DNA from: Sphingobium sp.
Lineage (GTDB): Bacteria > Pseudomonadota > Alphaproteobacteria > Sphingomonadales > Sphingomonadaceae
Direction: 5' to 3'
DNA length: 64,000 bases
NCBI GenBank assembly: GCA_023266575.1
Contig: JAHFPV010000002.1
Span: forward strand, 248,001-312,000
In this document: in pieces, positions 16,951-28,458 of the stretch
Layout of the letters: each line of letters starts with the position of its first letter
Numbering within the stretch: the stretch's first letter is position 1
The notes under the pieces: generated by a model
Databases searched by the model: none
Seen by the model: the letters and a program-made list of their open reading frames with translations, nothing else
What the model was told of the DNA's origin: nothing
Program-made: the position numbers and the translations under genes

Positions 16951-18351
16951 TCACATATGGATCGGCTTGCCGGTCACCGCCATCGCCGCTTCCTTGATCG
17001 CCTCGCTATGCGTCGGGTGTGCATGGCAGGTATAGGCGATGTCCTCGCTCGACGCGCCAAATTCCATCGCCTGCACCACCTGCGCGATCATCGTGCCAGC
17101 CGGGACCGCGATGATCCACACGCCCAGCACCTTGTCGGTTTCGGCGTCGGCGATGACCTTCACGAAACCGTCCGGCTCATGATTGGTCTTGGCACGGCTA
17201 TTGGCCATCATCGGGAATTTGCCGACCTTGATCGGACCCTTCTCCTTGGCCTGTTCCTCGGTCAGCCCCACGCCCGCAATTTCGGGCTTGGTATAGACGA
17301 CGCCGGGGATCAGGTCATGGTTCACGATGCCGGTCAGCCCCGCGATATTCTCGGCAACGGCAATGCCTTCATCCTCGGCCTTGTGCGCCAGCATCGGGCC
17401 GGGGATCACATCGCCGATCGCCCAGACGCCCGGCACCTTGGTCGCGAAATCATGGTCAGTTTCGATCTGGCCGCGCTTGTTCAGTTCCAGCCCGATCTTG
17501 TCGAGGCCAAGGCCATCGGTATTGGCACGACGGCCGATCGACACCAGCACCACGTCCGCCTCGATCGTTTCGGCCGCGCCGCCAGCGGCAGGCTCGACGG
17601 TCAGGGTCACGCCCTTCTTGCCTGCCTTCGCGCCGGTGACCTTGGTGCTGAGCTTATATTCAAAACCCTGCTTCTTGAAGATCTTGTTGGCTTCCTTGCG
17701 GATTTCGCCATCCATGCCGGGCAGGATCTGGTCGAGATATTCCACGACCGTCACCTTGGACCCCAGCCGACGCCACACGCTGCCCAGTTCCAGACCGATA
17801 ACGCCGCCGCCAACGACCACCAGATGCCCCGGCACCTTGTCCAGCTCCAGCGCGCCGGTCGAATCGACAATCTGGCCGCCCGCATTGTCGACCTCGACAC
17901 CCGGCAGCGGCATGACCGACGATCCGGTGGCGATGACGATATTCTTCGCCGTCACCGTCTCGCCACCCACCACAACCGTATTCGCGCCGGTGAAGCTCGC
18001 CAGACCCTTGAGCCAGGTCACCTTATTCTTCTTGAACAGAAATTCGATGCCGCCGGTCAGCCCCTTGACCGCGTCAACCCGCTGTTCCTGCATCGTCGGC
18101 AGGTCCAGGCTCATCTTGTCGATCTTGACGCCGAGCTTCGCCAGCGTGCCATTGGCCGCTTCGTCATACAGTTCGGACGCATGGAGCAGCGCCTTGGACG
18201 GGATGCAGCCGACATTGAGGCAGGTGCCGCCCAGCGTCTCGCGGCTCTCCGCACACGCCACCTTCAGGCCCAGTTGCGCCGCCCGGATCGCGGCGACATA
18301 GCCGCCTGGGCCAGCGCCGATCACCAGAACGTCATAATCATACTCGGCCAT
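16951..18351 (-). CDS. lpd: Dihydrolipoyl dehydrogenase (E3)
   Basis: The 466-residue flavoprotein reoxidises dihydrolipoamide with NAD. It has the FAD-binding IGAGPGGYVAAIRAAQLG, the redox disulfide GGTCLNVGCIPSK (Cys44, Cys49), an NAD-binding VVGGGVIGLELGSVW, and the active-site His445-Glu450 pair in HPTHSEAIKEA. GGAG precedes the start. It lies downstream of sucA-sucB and is probably the E3 of the 2-oxoglutarate complex, perhaps shared. Three inverted repeats separate it from sucB and may set its level. Confidence 0.97.
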   Translation of the reverse strand: MAEYDYDVLVIGAGPGGYVAAIRAAQLGLKVACAESRETLGGTCLNVGCIPSKALLHASELYDEAANGTLAKLGVKIDKMSLDLPTMQEQRVDAVKGLTGGIEFLFKKNKVTWLKGLASFTGANTVVVGGETVTAKNIVIATGSSVMPLPGVEVDNAGGQIVDSTGALELDKVPGHLVVVGGGVIGLELGSVWRRLGSKVTVVEYLDQILPGMDGEIRKEANKIFKKQGFEYKLSTKVTGAKAGKKGVTLTVEPAAGGAAETIEADVVLVSIGRRANTDGLGLDKIGLELNKRGQIETDHDFATKVPGVWAIGDVIPGPMLAHKAEDEGIAVAENIAGLTGIVNHDLIPGVVYTKPEIAGVGLTEEQAKEKGPIKVGKFPMMANSRAKTNHEPDGFVKVIADAETDKVLGVWIIAVPAGTMIAQVVQAMEFGASSEDIAYTCHAHPTHSEAIKEAAMAVTGKPIHM

Positions 18352-18360
18352 AAAAATCTC

Positions 18361-18386
18361 CGTTCGCCCTGAGCCTGTCGAAGGGC
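18361..18386. repeat. Single copy of the dispersed TTCGACAGGCTCAGG element
   Basis: CGTTCGCCCTGAGCCTGTCG continues as AAGGGC. This is the complement of the element at 30937-30962 and 60156-60183, which occur there as inverted pairs. Here only one arm is present, in the sucB-lpd gap. Confidence 0.75.
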
Positions 18387-18401
18387 TGCACTTCTGTGTT
18401 T

Positions 18402-18419
18402 GCCCTTAGCAACAAGGGC
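18402..18419 (-). terminator. Short hairpin between sucB and lpd
   Basis: GCCCTT (18402-18407) pairs with AAGGGC (18414-18419) with a six-base loop, about 65 bases after the sucB stop on the minus strand. No strong T-tract follows; it could act with the neighbouring repeats. Confidence 0.35.
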
Positions 18420-18431
18420 GGGGCTTCGTCA

Positions 18432-18452
18432 GCCCCGGATCAGGTCCGGGGC
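18432..18452. repeat. GCCCCGGA inverted repeat in the sucB-lpd gap
   Basis: GCCCCGGA (18432-18439), TCAGG, then TCCGGGGC (18445-18452) form an 8-bp perfect hairpin about 30 bases after the sucB stop. It resembles a GC-rich intergenic palindrome frequent in sphingomonads, from memory. Confidence 0.55.
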
Positions 18453-18482
18453 CGAACGGATGTAATGCTATCGTCTCGGCTA

Positions 18483-19733
<1,251 letters not shown>

Positions 19734-19741
19734 GAGCTTGT

Positions 19742-22537
19742 TCAGCCTTTCTTCTGGCGACGGATTTCTTCACGAACGCTGTGACCCAGCGCATCGGCGA
19801 CGAGGGCGCCCTGTTCGGCGACATGGCGTTTGGCGAGGCCCGTAGCGGGCGACGCCGACGCCTTGCGACCGGCATAGCGGGCGCGCATCGGCGCCTTGCC
19901 GGCACTCGCCAGCGCTTCCTCGATATAGGGTTCGACATGGAACCACGCGCCATTGTTGCGTGGCTCCTCCTGGCACCAGATCACTTCGGTCAGGTTGGTC
20001 ATCCGCTTCAGACGGACGGCCAATGCGTCGGTCGGGAAGGGATAGAGCTGCTCGATACGGACGATCTGGGTATTCTTGTCCCCCGCCGCATCGCGCGCCT
20101 CAATCAGGTCATAGGCGACCTTCCCCGAACACAGGACCAGCCGCTTGGTTTCCGCGTCCGGCGCCGGATTACTGTCCGACAGGATGCGCATGAAATGCGT
20201 ATCGCCCTGGAAATCCTTGGCACTGCTCACCGCCAGCTTGTGCCGCAGCAGCGACTTGGGCGTCATGATGATCAATGGCTTGCGGAAGGGACGCAGCATC
20301 TGGCGGCGCAGGACGTGGAAATAATTGGCCGGCGTCGTGATGTTGGCGACCTGGATATTGCCTTCGGCGCAGAGTTGCAGGAAGCGTTCCAGACGCGCCG
20401 AACTATGTTCCGGCCCCTGCCCTTCATAGCCATGCGGCAACAGGCAGACGAGGCCGTTGGAGCGCAGCCACTTGGTTTCCGACGAGGCGATATACTGGTC
20501 GAAAATGATCTGCGCGCCGTTGGCAAAATCGCCAAATTGCGCCTCCCACAACACCAGGCTCTTGGGGTCGGCCAGCGCATAGCCATATTCGAAACCTAGC
20601 ACGCCATATTCGGACAAGGGGCTATCCAGCACCTCGAACCGGCCATGCGGCACGGTCGACAGCGGGATATATTTCTTCTCCGTATTCTGGTCGACCCAGA
20701 CCGAATGCCGCTGGCTGAACGTGCCACGGCCCGAATCCTGCCCCGACAGTCGCACGCCATAGCCTTCCGACAGGAGCGATCCGAAGGCCAAGGCTTCACC
20801 GGTCGCCCAGTCGAAATTCGCGCCCGACTTGAACATCTCGGCCTTGGCATCCAGCACGCGCTGGAGCGTCTTGTGGACGACATGCCCCTCCGGCACGGTG
20901 GTCAGCGTCTTGCCCAGGCTGTCGAACAGCTTGGGCGCGATAGCCGACTCCACACTCTGGCGGCTGGTTTCGGCGTCAGCAGGCTTGTGCAGCCCGGACC
21001 AGCGCCCGGCAAACCAATCGGCCTTGTTGGCCTTGTAGCTTTTGGACGCCTCAAACTCTTCTTCCAGATGATTGACGAAGTCGCCCGTGGCCTTGGTCAC
21101 ATAATCGTCATCGACCACGCCCTGCGCCTTCAGGCGCGTAGCATAGACTTCGCTGACCGGGGGATGCTGGCGGATCTTCGCGTACATCAGCGGCTGGGTG
21201 AACGAAGGCTCATCGCCCTCATTGTGACCGAAGCGGCGATAGCACCACATGTCGATCACGATGTCGCGATGGAAGGTCTGGCGATATTCGACCGCCAGCT
21301 TGCACGCAAAGGTCACCGCTTCAGGATCGTCGCCATTCACATGCAGGATCGGCGCCTGAACGCCCTTCGCCACGTCGGACGGATAGGGCGAGCCGCGCGA
21401 AAATTGCGGGCTGGTGGTGAAGCCGACCTGATTGTTGACGATGAAGTGGATGCAGCCGCCGGTATTGTAACCCGCGACGCCGGAAAAGCCGAGGCATTCC
21501 CAGACGATCCCCTGACCCGCAAAGGCCGCGTCGCCATGGATCAGCACCGGCAGGACCTGCTCATGCTTGCCCAGATCGTCGCGGAACGTCTGCTGCGCGC
21601 GCACCTTGCCCAGCACCACCGGATCGACCGTTTCAAGGTGCGAGGGGTTGGGGACCAGCGACATATGGACCTTGATCCCGTCAAATTCACGGTCGGTCGA
21701 TGTACCGAGGTGATATTTGACGTCGCCCGAACCGCCGACATCTTCGGGGTTTGCGGTGCCGCCGGAAAATTCGTGGAAAATGACGCGAAAGCCCTTGGCC
21801 ATCACATTGGCCAGCACGTTCAGGCGGCCGCGATGGGCCATGCCATAGACGATTTCGCGGATGCCCGACTGACCGCCATATTTGATGACCGCTTCGAGCG
21901 CCGGGATCATGGACTCGCCACCATCCAGACCAAAACGCTTGGTGCCGACATATTTGCGGCCCAGGAATTTCTCATATTGCTCGCCCTGGATGACCTTGGC
22001 CAGGATCGCCTTCTTGCCTTCCGGCGTGAAGATGATTTCCTTGTCCTTGCCCTCCAGCCGGTCCTGCAGGAACTTGCGCTCCTCCACGTCGGCGATGTGC
22101 ATATATTCCAGGCCAACATTGCCGCAATAATTGGCGCGCAAAATAGCCACGATCTCACTGACGGTCGCGAACTGAAGGCCCAGCGTCCCGCCCAGGAAAA
22201 TCTTTTTATTGAGGTCGGTCAGACCATGATATTCGGGTGTCAGATCGGCCGGCAGGTCGCGCTGGGTCAGGCCGAGCGGATCGAGATTGGCGGCCAGATG
22301 ACCGCGCACGCGATAGGTGCGGATCAGCATCTGCGCGCGGATGGCGTCCTCGGCCGCCTGGGCTATGTCGGCGTCCGGCACTGGCTTGCCCGCGGACTTG
22401 GCGGCGGCCTTTACGGCCACCTGCATCTGCGTCGGGTCCAGCGCGCCGGTCAGTTCGTCCGTATCGGACAGCGGCCAGTTCGGGCGGGCCCAGCTTGGGC
22501 CTTGCTCGACTTCAAAATCCTGGTTCTCGTAACCCAT
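19742..22537 (-). CDS. sucA: 2-oxoglutarate dehydrogenase E1 component
   Basis: The 931-residue thiamine-diphosphate enzyme decarboxylates 2-oxoglutarate. Landmarks are [15 protein letters not shown] near the start, [29 protein letters not shown] in the cofactor region, NNQVGFTT, and the C-terminal [19 protein letters not shown]. Three adjacent ATG codons (22537, 22540, 22543) are possible starts. I prefer 22537 ([16 protein letters not shown]) because GGGA lies 8 bases upstream. A GC-rich hairpin separates it from sucD. Confidence 0.97.
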   Translation of the reverse strand: MGYENQDFEVEQGPSWARPNWPLSDTDELTGALDPTQMQVAVKAAAKSAGKPVPDADIAQAAEDAIRAQMLIRTYRVRGHLAANLDPLGLTQRDLPADLTPEYHGLTDLNKKIFLGGTLGLQFATVSEIVAILRANYCGNVGLEYMHIADVEERKFLQDRLEGKDKEIIFTPEGKKAILAKVIQGEQYEKFLGRKYVGTKRFGLDGGESMIPALEAVIKYGGQSGIREIVYGMAHRGRLNVLANVMAKGFRVIFHEFSGGTANPEDVGGSGDVKYHLGTSTDREFDGIKVHMSLVPNPSHLETVDPVVLGKVRAQQTFRDDLGKHEQVLPVLIHGDAAFAGQGIVWECLGFSGVAGYNTGGCIHFIVNNQVGFTTSPQFSRGSPYPSDVAKGVQAPILHVNGDDPEAVTFACKLAVEYRQTFHRDIVIDMWCYRRFGHNEGDEPSFTQPLMYAKIRQHPPVSEVYATRLKAQGVVDDDYVTKATGDFVNHLEEEFEASKSYKANKADWFAGRWSGLHKPADAETSRQSVESAIAPKLFDSLGKTLTTVPEGHVVHKTLQRVLDAKAEMFKSGANFDWATGEALAFGSLLSEGYGVRLSGQDSGRGTFSQRHSVWVDQNTEKKYIPLSTVPHGRFEVLDSPLSEYGVLGFEYGYALADPKSLVLWEAQFGDFANGAQIIFDQYIASSETKWLRSNGLVCLLPHGYEGQGPEHSSARLERFLQLCAEGNIQVANITTPANYFHVLRRQMLRPFRKPLIIMTPKSLLRHKLAVSSAKDFQGDTHFMRILSDSNPAPDAETKRLVLCSGKVAYDLIEARDAAGDKNTQIVRIEQLYPFPTDALAVRLKRMTNLTEVIWCQEEPRNNGAWFHVEPYIEEALASAGKAPMRARYAGRKASASPATGLAKRHVAEQGALVADALGHSVREEIRRQKKG

Positions 22538-22583
22538 CATCATATCCCATCCGTGCCGCGTGCAGTCGCGGTCGGGCAAAGGA

Positions 22584-22605
22584 CGGCCGGGGTGCAGCCC
22601 GGCCG
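22584..22605 (-). terminator. sucD-sucA intergenic hairpin
   Basis: CGGCCGGG (22584-22591) and CCCGGCCG (22598-22605) form an 8-bp stem in the 82-base gap, just after the sucD stop. There is no T-tract, so partial attenuation or 3'-end protection is more likely than full termination. Confidence 0.4.
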
Positions 22606-22619
22606 CCTTACAGGCTTGG

Positions 22620-23504
22620 TTAGCCCTTCAGCACTTCTAGCAGGGTCGTACCCAGCTCGGACGGGCTGGCAGCGACCTTGATGCCCGCGGCTTCCATCGC
22701 TGCGATCTTGCTTTCCGCGTCGCCCTTGCCGCCCGACACGATCGCACCGGCATGGCCCATGCGACGGCCCGGAGGCGCCGTGCGACCAGCGATGAAGCCA
22801 GCCATCGGCTTTTTGCGGCCACGCTTGGCCTCGTCGATCAGGAACTGCGCCGCCTGCTCTTCCGCGTCGCCGCCGATTTCACCGATCATGATGATCGATT
22901 CGGTGGCGTCATCGGCCAGGAACAGCTCCAGCACGTCGATGAAGTTGGTGCCGTTGACCGGATCGCCGCCGATGCCGACCGCCGTGGTCTGGCCAAGGCC
23001 AGCGTTCGAGGTCTGGAACACCGCTTCATAGGTCAAAGTGCCCGAACGCGAGACGACGCCGACGCTGCCCGCCTTGAAGATGGAACCGGGCATGATGCCG
23101 ATCTTGCATTCATTGGGGGTCAGCACGCCGGGGCAGTTCGGGCCGATCAGGCGCGACTTGCTGCCCGACAGCGCGCGCTTCACGCGGACCATGTCGAGCA
23201 CCGGGATGCCTTCGGTGATGCAGATGATCAGCGGGATTTCCGCGTCGATCGCTTCCAGGATCGAATCGGCCGCAAATGGTGGCGGCACATAGACGACCGA
23301 CGCATCCGCGCCAGTCTTGGTCTTGGCTTCCAGCACCGTGTCGAACATGGGCAGGCCAATATGGGTGGAACCACCCTTGCCCGGCGTAACGCCCGCAACC
23401 ATCTGGGTGCCATAGGCGAGCGCCTGCTCGGTGTGGAAGGTGCCGGTGGCACCGGTCATACCCTGGGTGATGACCTTGGTGTTCTTGTTCACCAGAATGG
23501 ACAT
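22620..23504 (-). CDS. sucD: Succinyl-CoA synthetase, alpha subunit
   Basis: The 294-residue subunit carries the CoA-binding Rossmann region ([18 protein letters not shown], about 12-29) and the phosphohistidine His251 in [13 protein letters not shown]. It needs the beta subunit SucC, which is usually encoded just upstream. Here the upstream neighbour is mdh, and a 14-bp hairpin fills the gap, so SucC must come from elsewhere. Confidence 0.96.
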   Translation of the reverse strand: MSILVNKNTKVITQGMTGATGTFHTEQALAYGTQMVAGVTPGKGGSTHIGLPMFDTVLEAKTKTGADASVVYVPPPFAADSILEAIDAEIPLIICITEGIPVLDMVRVKRALSGSKSRLIGPNCPGVLTPNECKIGIMPGSIFKAGSVGVVSRSGTLTYEAVFQTSNAGLGQTTAVGIGGDPVNGTNFIDVLELFLADDATESIIMIGEIGGDAEEQAAQFLIDEAKRGRKKPMAGFIAGRTAPPGRRMGHAGAIVSGGKGDAESKIAAMEAAGIKVAASPSELGTTLLEVLKG

Positions 23505-23547
23505 GCGTGTCCCTTTATATTCCGTGGACGTGGCACTTGGTCGAAAT

Positions 23548-23586
23548 CGTTCCGTTCCAGGCTGCGCACTTACCTGGAACGGAACG
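23548..23586 (-). terminator. 14-bp stem-loop between mdh and sucD
   Basis: CGTTCCGTTCCAGG (23548-23561) pairs perfectly with CCTGGAACGGAACG (23573-23586) across an 11-base loop, 14 bases past the mdh stop. ATTTCGA follows on the minus strand, a weak tail. It probably ends or attenuates the mdh transcript. It occupies the place where sucC usually stands. Confidence 0.6.
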
Positions 23587-23600
23587 GTGCAGCTCTAAAG

Positions 23601-24635
<1,035 letters not shown>

Positions 24636-24698
24636 CTAACAAAGACCGCAGAATCAAATTATCTTTGCAATTCATTCGCAATTGCGTTAAGCGACTGC

Positions 24699-24800
24699 AA
24701 CACCCTGTCGCTCCCGGGCTCCTACCCTGGCCGCCGAGCTGTCCCTGCAGCGGTATCCTGCCGGATGCTTTCCCCATGGAAAGCATCCGGCCTGTTTTTC
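24699..24800 (+). ncRNA. Candidate small RNA beside mdh
   Basis: The 306-base gap between mdh and zapE holds a plus-strand promoter-like pair, TTGCAA (24665-24670) and TTAAGC (24687-24692). It ends in a strong intrinsic terminator: a 12-bp stem GCCGGATGCTTT (24759-24770) with AAAGCATCCGGC (24780-24791), then five T at 24795-24799. No plausible protein precedes this terminator. The predicted transcript is about 100 bases with a C/U-rich stretch (CTCCCGGGCTCCTACCCTGG) that could pair with Shine-Dalgarno sequences. The structure is seen; RNA function is inferred. Confidence 0.45.
24759..24799 (+). terminator. Orphan intrinsic terminator
   Basis: A perfect 12-bp stem, 9-base loop and T5 tail are read on the plus strand. 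There is no upstream plus-strand gene; the nearest genes on both sides are on the minus strand. On the minus strand the stem would follow zapE but lacks a T-tract there. Confidence 0.75.
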
Positions 24801-24869
24801 CCGGTTTTCAGCAAGAAGATTGCGCCATGATGACGGCGCCGCACGGCAGGATGTGCCTTGGAGCGCCGC

Positions 24870-25982
24870 TTATTTAGGGCCGTGGCCCAGCGCCAGATAA
24901 TCGTCGGACTGCATTTCCATCAGCCGCGACACGGTCCGCTCAAATTCAAACGCGCCATCGCCCTCCGGGTAAAGCCGGGCCGGCTCCGCGTCCGCCGACG
25001 CCAGCAATTTGACCTTATATTCGTAGAGCGAGTCGATCAGCGTCACGAAGCGCGCCGCCTCATTGCGGTTTTCCGGTCCCAGCACCGGGATGCCGACAAT
25101 GATGATCGTATGATATTTGCGCGCGATCGCCAGATAGTCGGGCGCGCCCCGCGCCTCCGCACAGAGGCGCTTGAACGAAAAGACCGCCACCCCCTTCAGG
25201 CTCTTGGGGACATGGAGCGTCCGCCCACCCTGCACCTTGATATCCTCCGACGGCACATGAGCGCGGTCGGATGGGGGATAATCGGTCAGGCGGAAGAAAG
25301 CAGTGCTGAGCGCTTGCGTCGCCGCCTCGCCATTGGGGCAATGCCACAGCGTCGCGTCGCCCAGCCGATCGCGGCGATAGTCGGTCGGGCCGTTCAACGT
25401 CAGCACGTCCAGCCGTTCCTTGATCAGGTCGATAAAGGGCAGGAAAAGCTGGCGGTTGAGGCCGTTCTTGTAGAGTTCGTCAGGTTCGCGATTGGACGTG
25501 GTGACGATCGTCACCCGCTTTTCGAGCAGCCCGGTGAACAGCCGCGACATGATCGCCGCGTCCGCCATATTATTGACGACCATCTCGTCAAAGCAGAGCA
25601 ACCGCGCTTCGTCGGCCAGCGACTCCACCACCGGCGGGATCGGATCGCCCTTCTCCGACTTGCGCGCTTCGGCGAGCCGGGCATGGACGTCCAGCATGAA
25701 TTCATGGAAATGCGCGCGCTTCTTGCGCTGGATCTTCACCGTGTCAAAGAACAGGTCCATCAGCATCGACTTGCCGCGCCCGACCCCGCCCCACATATAG
25801 AGGCCGCGCGGCGGCTCAGGCGCCTTGCGCAGCAATTTCCACAGCGTCGAACCCCGCGCAGGCACGGCTTCCAGCTCGTGCTGCAAGGCATCGAGCCGCA
25901 GCGCCGCGGAACGCTGATCGGGATCGGCGCGCAATTCGCCCGCTGCGATCAGCGCCTCATATCGGGCAATAACCCCTGTCAC
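24870..25982 (-). CDS. zapE: Cell division protein ZapE, AFG1-like ATPase
   Basis: The 370-residue AFG1-family ATPase has Walker A in GGVGRGKSMLMDLFFD, Walker B in LLCFDEMVVNNMADA and TSNREPDELYKNGL. ZapE regulates the Z-ring in other bacteria. GTG 25982 overlaps the thioesterase stop (GTGA) and opens VTGVIARYEALIAAGEL, where family similarity begins. The longer frame upstream lies inside the thioesterase gene. It commonly neighbours mdh and sdh genes in alphaproteobacteria. Confidence 0.92.
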   Translation of the reverse strand: MTGVIARYEALIAAGELRADPDQRSAALRLDALQHELEAVPARGSTLWKLLRKAPEPPRGLYMWGGVGRGKSMLMDLFFDTVKIQRKKRAHFHEFMLDVHARLAEARKSEKGDPIPPVVESLADEARLLCFDEMVVNNMADAAIMSRLFTGLLEKRVTIVTTSNREPDELYKNGLNRQLFLPFIDLIKERLDVLTLNGPTDYRRDRLGDATLWHCPNGEAATQALSTAFFRLTDYPPSDRAHVPSEDIKVQGGRTLHVPKSLKGVAVFSFKRLCAEARGAPDYLAIARKYHTIIIVGIPVLGPENRNEAARFVTLIDSLYEYKVKLLASADAEPARLYPEGDGAFEFERTVSRLMEMQSDDYLALGHGPK

Positions 25983-26437
25983 TTGGGCGCGGGCACCTTG
26001 CGCAGCGTCACGGTCGAAGCCGCGATCAGGCCATCCCCCTGCGCGATGGTCATCCGCAGGAACATCATCTTCCCGGTTTCCTTGAGCAGTTCGACATTGG
26101 CGATCATCGCCACGCCAACCTTGCCTAAACCCAGATATTGCATCGACAGGTCGATCGTCAGCGCGCCCACCTGATCCTTGCGCCCCATCGCCCACAGCGC
26201 GATGAAATAGGCGTGGTCGGCAAAGCCTGCCGCAAAGCCACCGTGCAAATGGCCATAGCGGTTCATGTGCAGCGGCTGCACGTCCAGCGCGACTTGCGCC
26301 CGGCCCGGCGCATCGCTGCGCGCATAGCCGCTGCCGATGACCGACAGGAAATTGTCCACGTCAGGCTCGCCCCAACGCCGCCAGCCGCTCCAGTCCTCCG
26401 CCGGTGTGGCGGAGGCGATCGTCCCTGTTCCGCTCAC
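25979..26437 (-). CDS. PaaI-family hotdog thioesterase
   Basis: The 152-residue protein carries the hotdog motif GHLHGGFAAGFADHAYF (about 62-78), with an acidic residue in the position used by PaaI-type acyl-CoA thioesterases. An N-terminal WSGWRRWGEPDVDNFLSVIG helix precedes it. The substrate is unknown. The gene is coupled to zapE by a GTGA overlap and lies 5 bases downstream of sdhB, so it is probably in the sdhB unit. Confidence 0.85.
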   Translation of the reverse strand: MSGTGTIASATPAEDWSGWRRWGEPDVDNFLSVIGSGYARSDAPGRAQVALDVQPLHMNRYGHLHGGFAAGFADHAYFIALWAMGRKDQVGALTIDLSMQYLGLGKVGVAMIANVELLKETGKMMFLRMTIAQGDGLIAASTVTLRKVPAPK

Positions 26438-26442
26438 GACAA

Positions 26443-27231
26443 TCAGAGCTGCCGCTCGACCATCATCTTCTTGGTTTCGGCAATCGCCTTGGCCGGTGAC
26501 AGACCCTTGGGGCAGACATTGGCGCAGTTCATGATGGTGTGGCAGCGATAGAGGCGGAAGGGATCTTCCAGCTCGTCGAGCCGATCACCGGTATATTCGT
26601 CGCGGCTGTCCGCCAGCCAGCGATAGGCCTGCAACAGGATCGCCGGACCCAGGAACTTGTCCGAGTTCCACCAGTAGGACGGGCAGCTGGTCGAGCAGCA
26701 GGCGCACAGGATGCACTCGTAGAGGCCGTCCAGCTTCTCACGGTCGGCGGGCGACTGGAGCCGCTCCTTGCCCGACGGCGGCGGCGACACGGTCTTGAGC
26801 CACGGCTGGATCGAATTGTACTGCGCGTAGAAATGGGTGAAGTCTGGGACCAGATCCTTGATCACGTCCATATGCGGCAGCGGGGTGATCCGTACATCCT
26901 TGCCCGAACATTCCTCGATCGCGGTGGTGCAGGCCAGGCCGTTCTTGCCGTTCATGTTCATCGAACAGCTACCGCAAATGCCTTCGCGGCACGAGCGGCG
27001 GAAGGTCAGCGTCGGATCATACTCATTCTTGATCTTGATCAGCGCGTCCAGAACCATCGGCCCGCAATTGTCGAGGTCGATCTCATAGGTGTCGTAACGC
27101 GGGTTCTGCCCGGAGTCGGGATCATAGCGATAGACCTTGAAGCTGCGCACCTTCGTCGCACCTGCGGGCGCGGGGTGGGTCACACCCTTGCCGCTGATCT
27201 TGCTGTTCTTGGGCAACGCAAATTCGGCCAT
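26443..27231 (-). CDS. sdhB: Succinate dehydrogenase iron-sulfur subunit
   Basis: The 262-residue subunit passes electrons from SdhA to ubiquinone. The [2Fe-2S] ligands are Cys81, Cys86, Cys89 and Cys101 (CREGICGSC and LACTT). The C-terminal clusters use [12 protein letters not shown] and [17 protein letters not shown] 27231 ([14 protein letters not shown]) was chosen; AGAGG lies upstream. sdhA, sdhC and sdhD are not adjacent: upstream is a divergent glycan gene. Confidence 0.96.
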   Translation of the reverse strand: MAEFALPKNSKISGKGVTHPAPAGATKVRSFKVYRYDPDSGQNPRYDTYEIDLDNCGPMVLDALIKIKNEYDPTLTFRRSCREGICGSCSMNMNGKNGLACTTAIEECSGKDVRITPLPHMDVIKDLVPDFTHFYAQYNSIQPWLKTVSPPPSGKERLQSPADREKLDGLYECILCACCSTSCPSYWWNSDKFLGPAILLQAYRWLADSRDEYTGDRLDELEDPFRLYRCHTIMNCANVCPKGLSPAKAIAETKKMMVERQL

Positions 27232-27390
27232 CGCTCGTCGAGCCTCTTTCAGAGTGTCGTTCGGTCGCGGCCCGCATAACAAAAAATAAGCAAAGGTCCA
27301 GCACCTACAAAAGGGAAAGACGCCACCGCCCTTGCATCTGCCCCAGCATCGCCGCTAGGCGACTGGTCCTGTGGGAGCGTTTGTGACCTG

Positions 27391-28458
27391 ATGGATATAG
27401 CCTTTCTCGCCATTGCCGAAGCGCAACAGCTCTACCACTGGCTGCCCGCTGCGCTGGCGCTGGCGCACCGCCCCGGCGTGCGGGTCAGCATCCTGTCACC
27501 ATCGGACCAGATATTGGCGCTGGTCGCCCGCTATGACCCGGAAAAACGGCTGATCCCGGTGCGTTTGCGCCGTCCGCCCGGCCGCACCGACTCGCTGTTC
27601 CGCCAGCCCTCGCGGCTCGCCACCCTGCTGCTCAACTACCCCAGCATCGCCCGTTTCCCCGTGCTGGTGACGACCGAGATTTCGACCGCCTGGGCGCGCC
27701 GCATCCCCGGTTTTGCCACCCGCCTCATCCTCATCAAACATGGCGCGGGGGATCGCGAAGGCGGCTACAAGAAACGCCATGCCGATTTCGACCTGACGCT
27801 TGTCGCAGGCGAAAAGGACCGCCGCCGCCTGATCGAGCGCGGCCTTTGCACCCCCGATAGCGTCGCCGTCGGCGGCTATCCCAAGTTCGAGCTGAAGGCG
27901 CCCCGCCAGCGATTCTTCGATAATGACTGGCCGGTGCTGCTCTATAATCCGCATTTCGACCCAAAGCTTTCCTCATGGGTCACCCATGGCCCGGCGGTGC
28001 TGGTCGCGCTGGAGGCGCTGACTGGCTGGAACGTCATCATCGCCCCCCACACCAAGCTGGCGCGCGCGATCCCGCCCATCGTCAGCGCCGCGCCGCACAT
28101 CCGCGTCGACATGGGCAGCCGCCACTCGATCGACATGAGCTATACGATGAGCGCCGACGTCTATCTGGGCGACGTGTCCAGCCAGGTCTATGAGTTCCTG
28201 ATCCAGCCGCGCCCCTGCATCTTCCTCAATCTCGACCGGCGCGATGCCAGCAGCGAGGCCTTTGCGCACTGGAAGCTGGGACAGCTGATCGAGAGCGCCG
28301 ACGCCCTGCCCGCAGCGCTCACCCGCGCCGCAGACTTGCAACCGGGCTTCGTTGCTGCTCAGGAAGCGGCCATGCGCGATTCCATCGACCTTTCCCCTAT
28401 CCCCGCGTCCCAGCGGCAGGCCGACCTCATCCTGAACTTCGCGAAGGCGCATCTATGA
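27391..28458 (+). CDS. CDP-glycerol glycerophosphotransferase-like protein
   Basis: This 355-residue GT-B-like protein begins MDIAFLAIAEAQQLYHWLPA. Near residues 244-275 it has ADVYLGDVSSQVYEFLIQP followed by RPCIFLN, resembling the nucleotide-binding motif (DYSS, F-L) of TagF/CDP-glycerol glycerophosphotransferases. A conserved IKHGAGD motif is near 115. It is cytoplasmic, with no membrane segment. Overlaps the CDP-alcohol transferase gene by four bases. The likely job is polymerising or capping with a phosphopolyol; the exact donor is unknown. Confidence 0.75.
   Translation: MDIAFLAIAEAQQLYHWLPAALALAHRPGVRVSILSPSDQILALVARYDPEKRLIPVRLRRPPGRTDSLFRQPSRLATLLLNYPSIARFPVLVTTEISTAWARRIPGFATRLILIKHGAGDREGGYKKRHADFDLTLVAGEKDRRRLIERGLCTPDSVAVGGYPKFELKAPRQRFFDNDWPVLLYNPHFDPKLSSWVTHGPAVLVALEALTGWNVIIAPHTKLARAIPPIVSAAPHIRVDMGSRHSIDMSYTMSADVYLGDVSSQVYEFLIQPRPCIFLNLDRRDASSEAFAHWKLGQLIESADALPAALTRAADLQPGFVAAQEAAMRDSIDLSPIPASQRQADLILNFAKAHL

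Noticed and set aside
20645..22681. 678-residue plus-strand frame antisense to sucA
   Set aside because: Follows the codon periodicity of sucA; no motif of its own.
24665..24877. 70-residue plus-strand frame over the orphan terminator
   Set aside because: Would span a strong terminator stem, has no ribosome site, and is Pro/Cys-rich without family features; an RNA is more likely.
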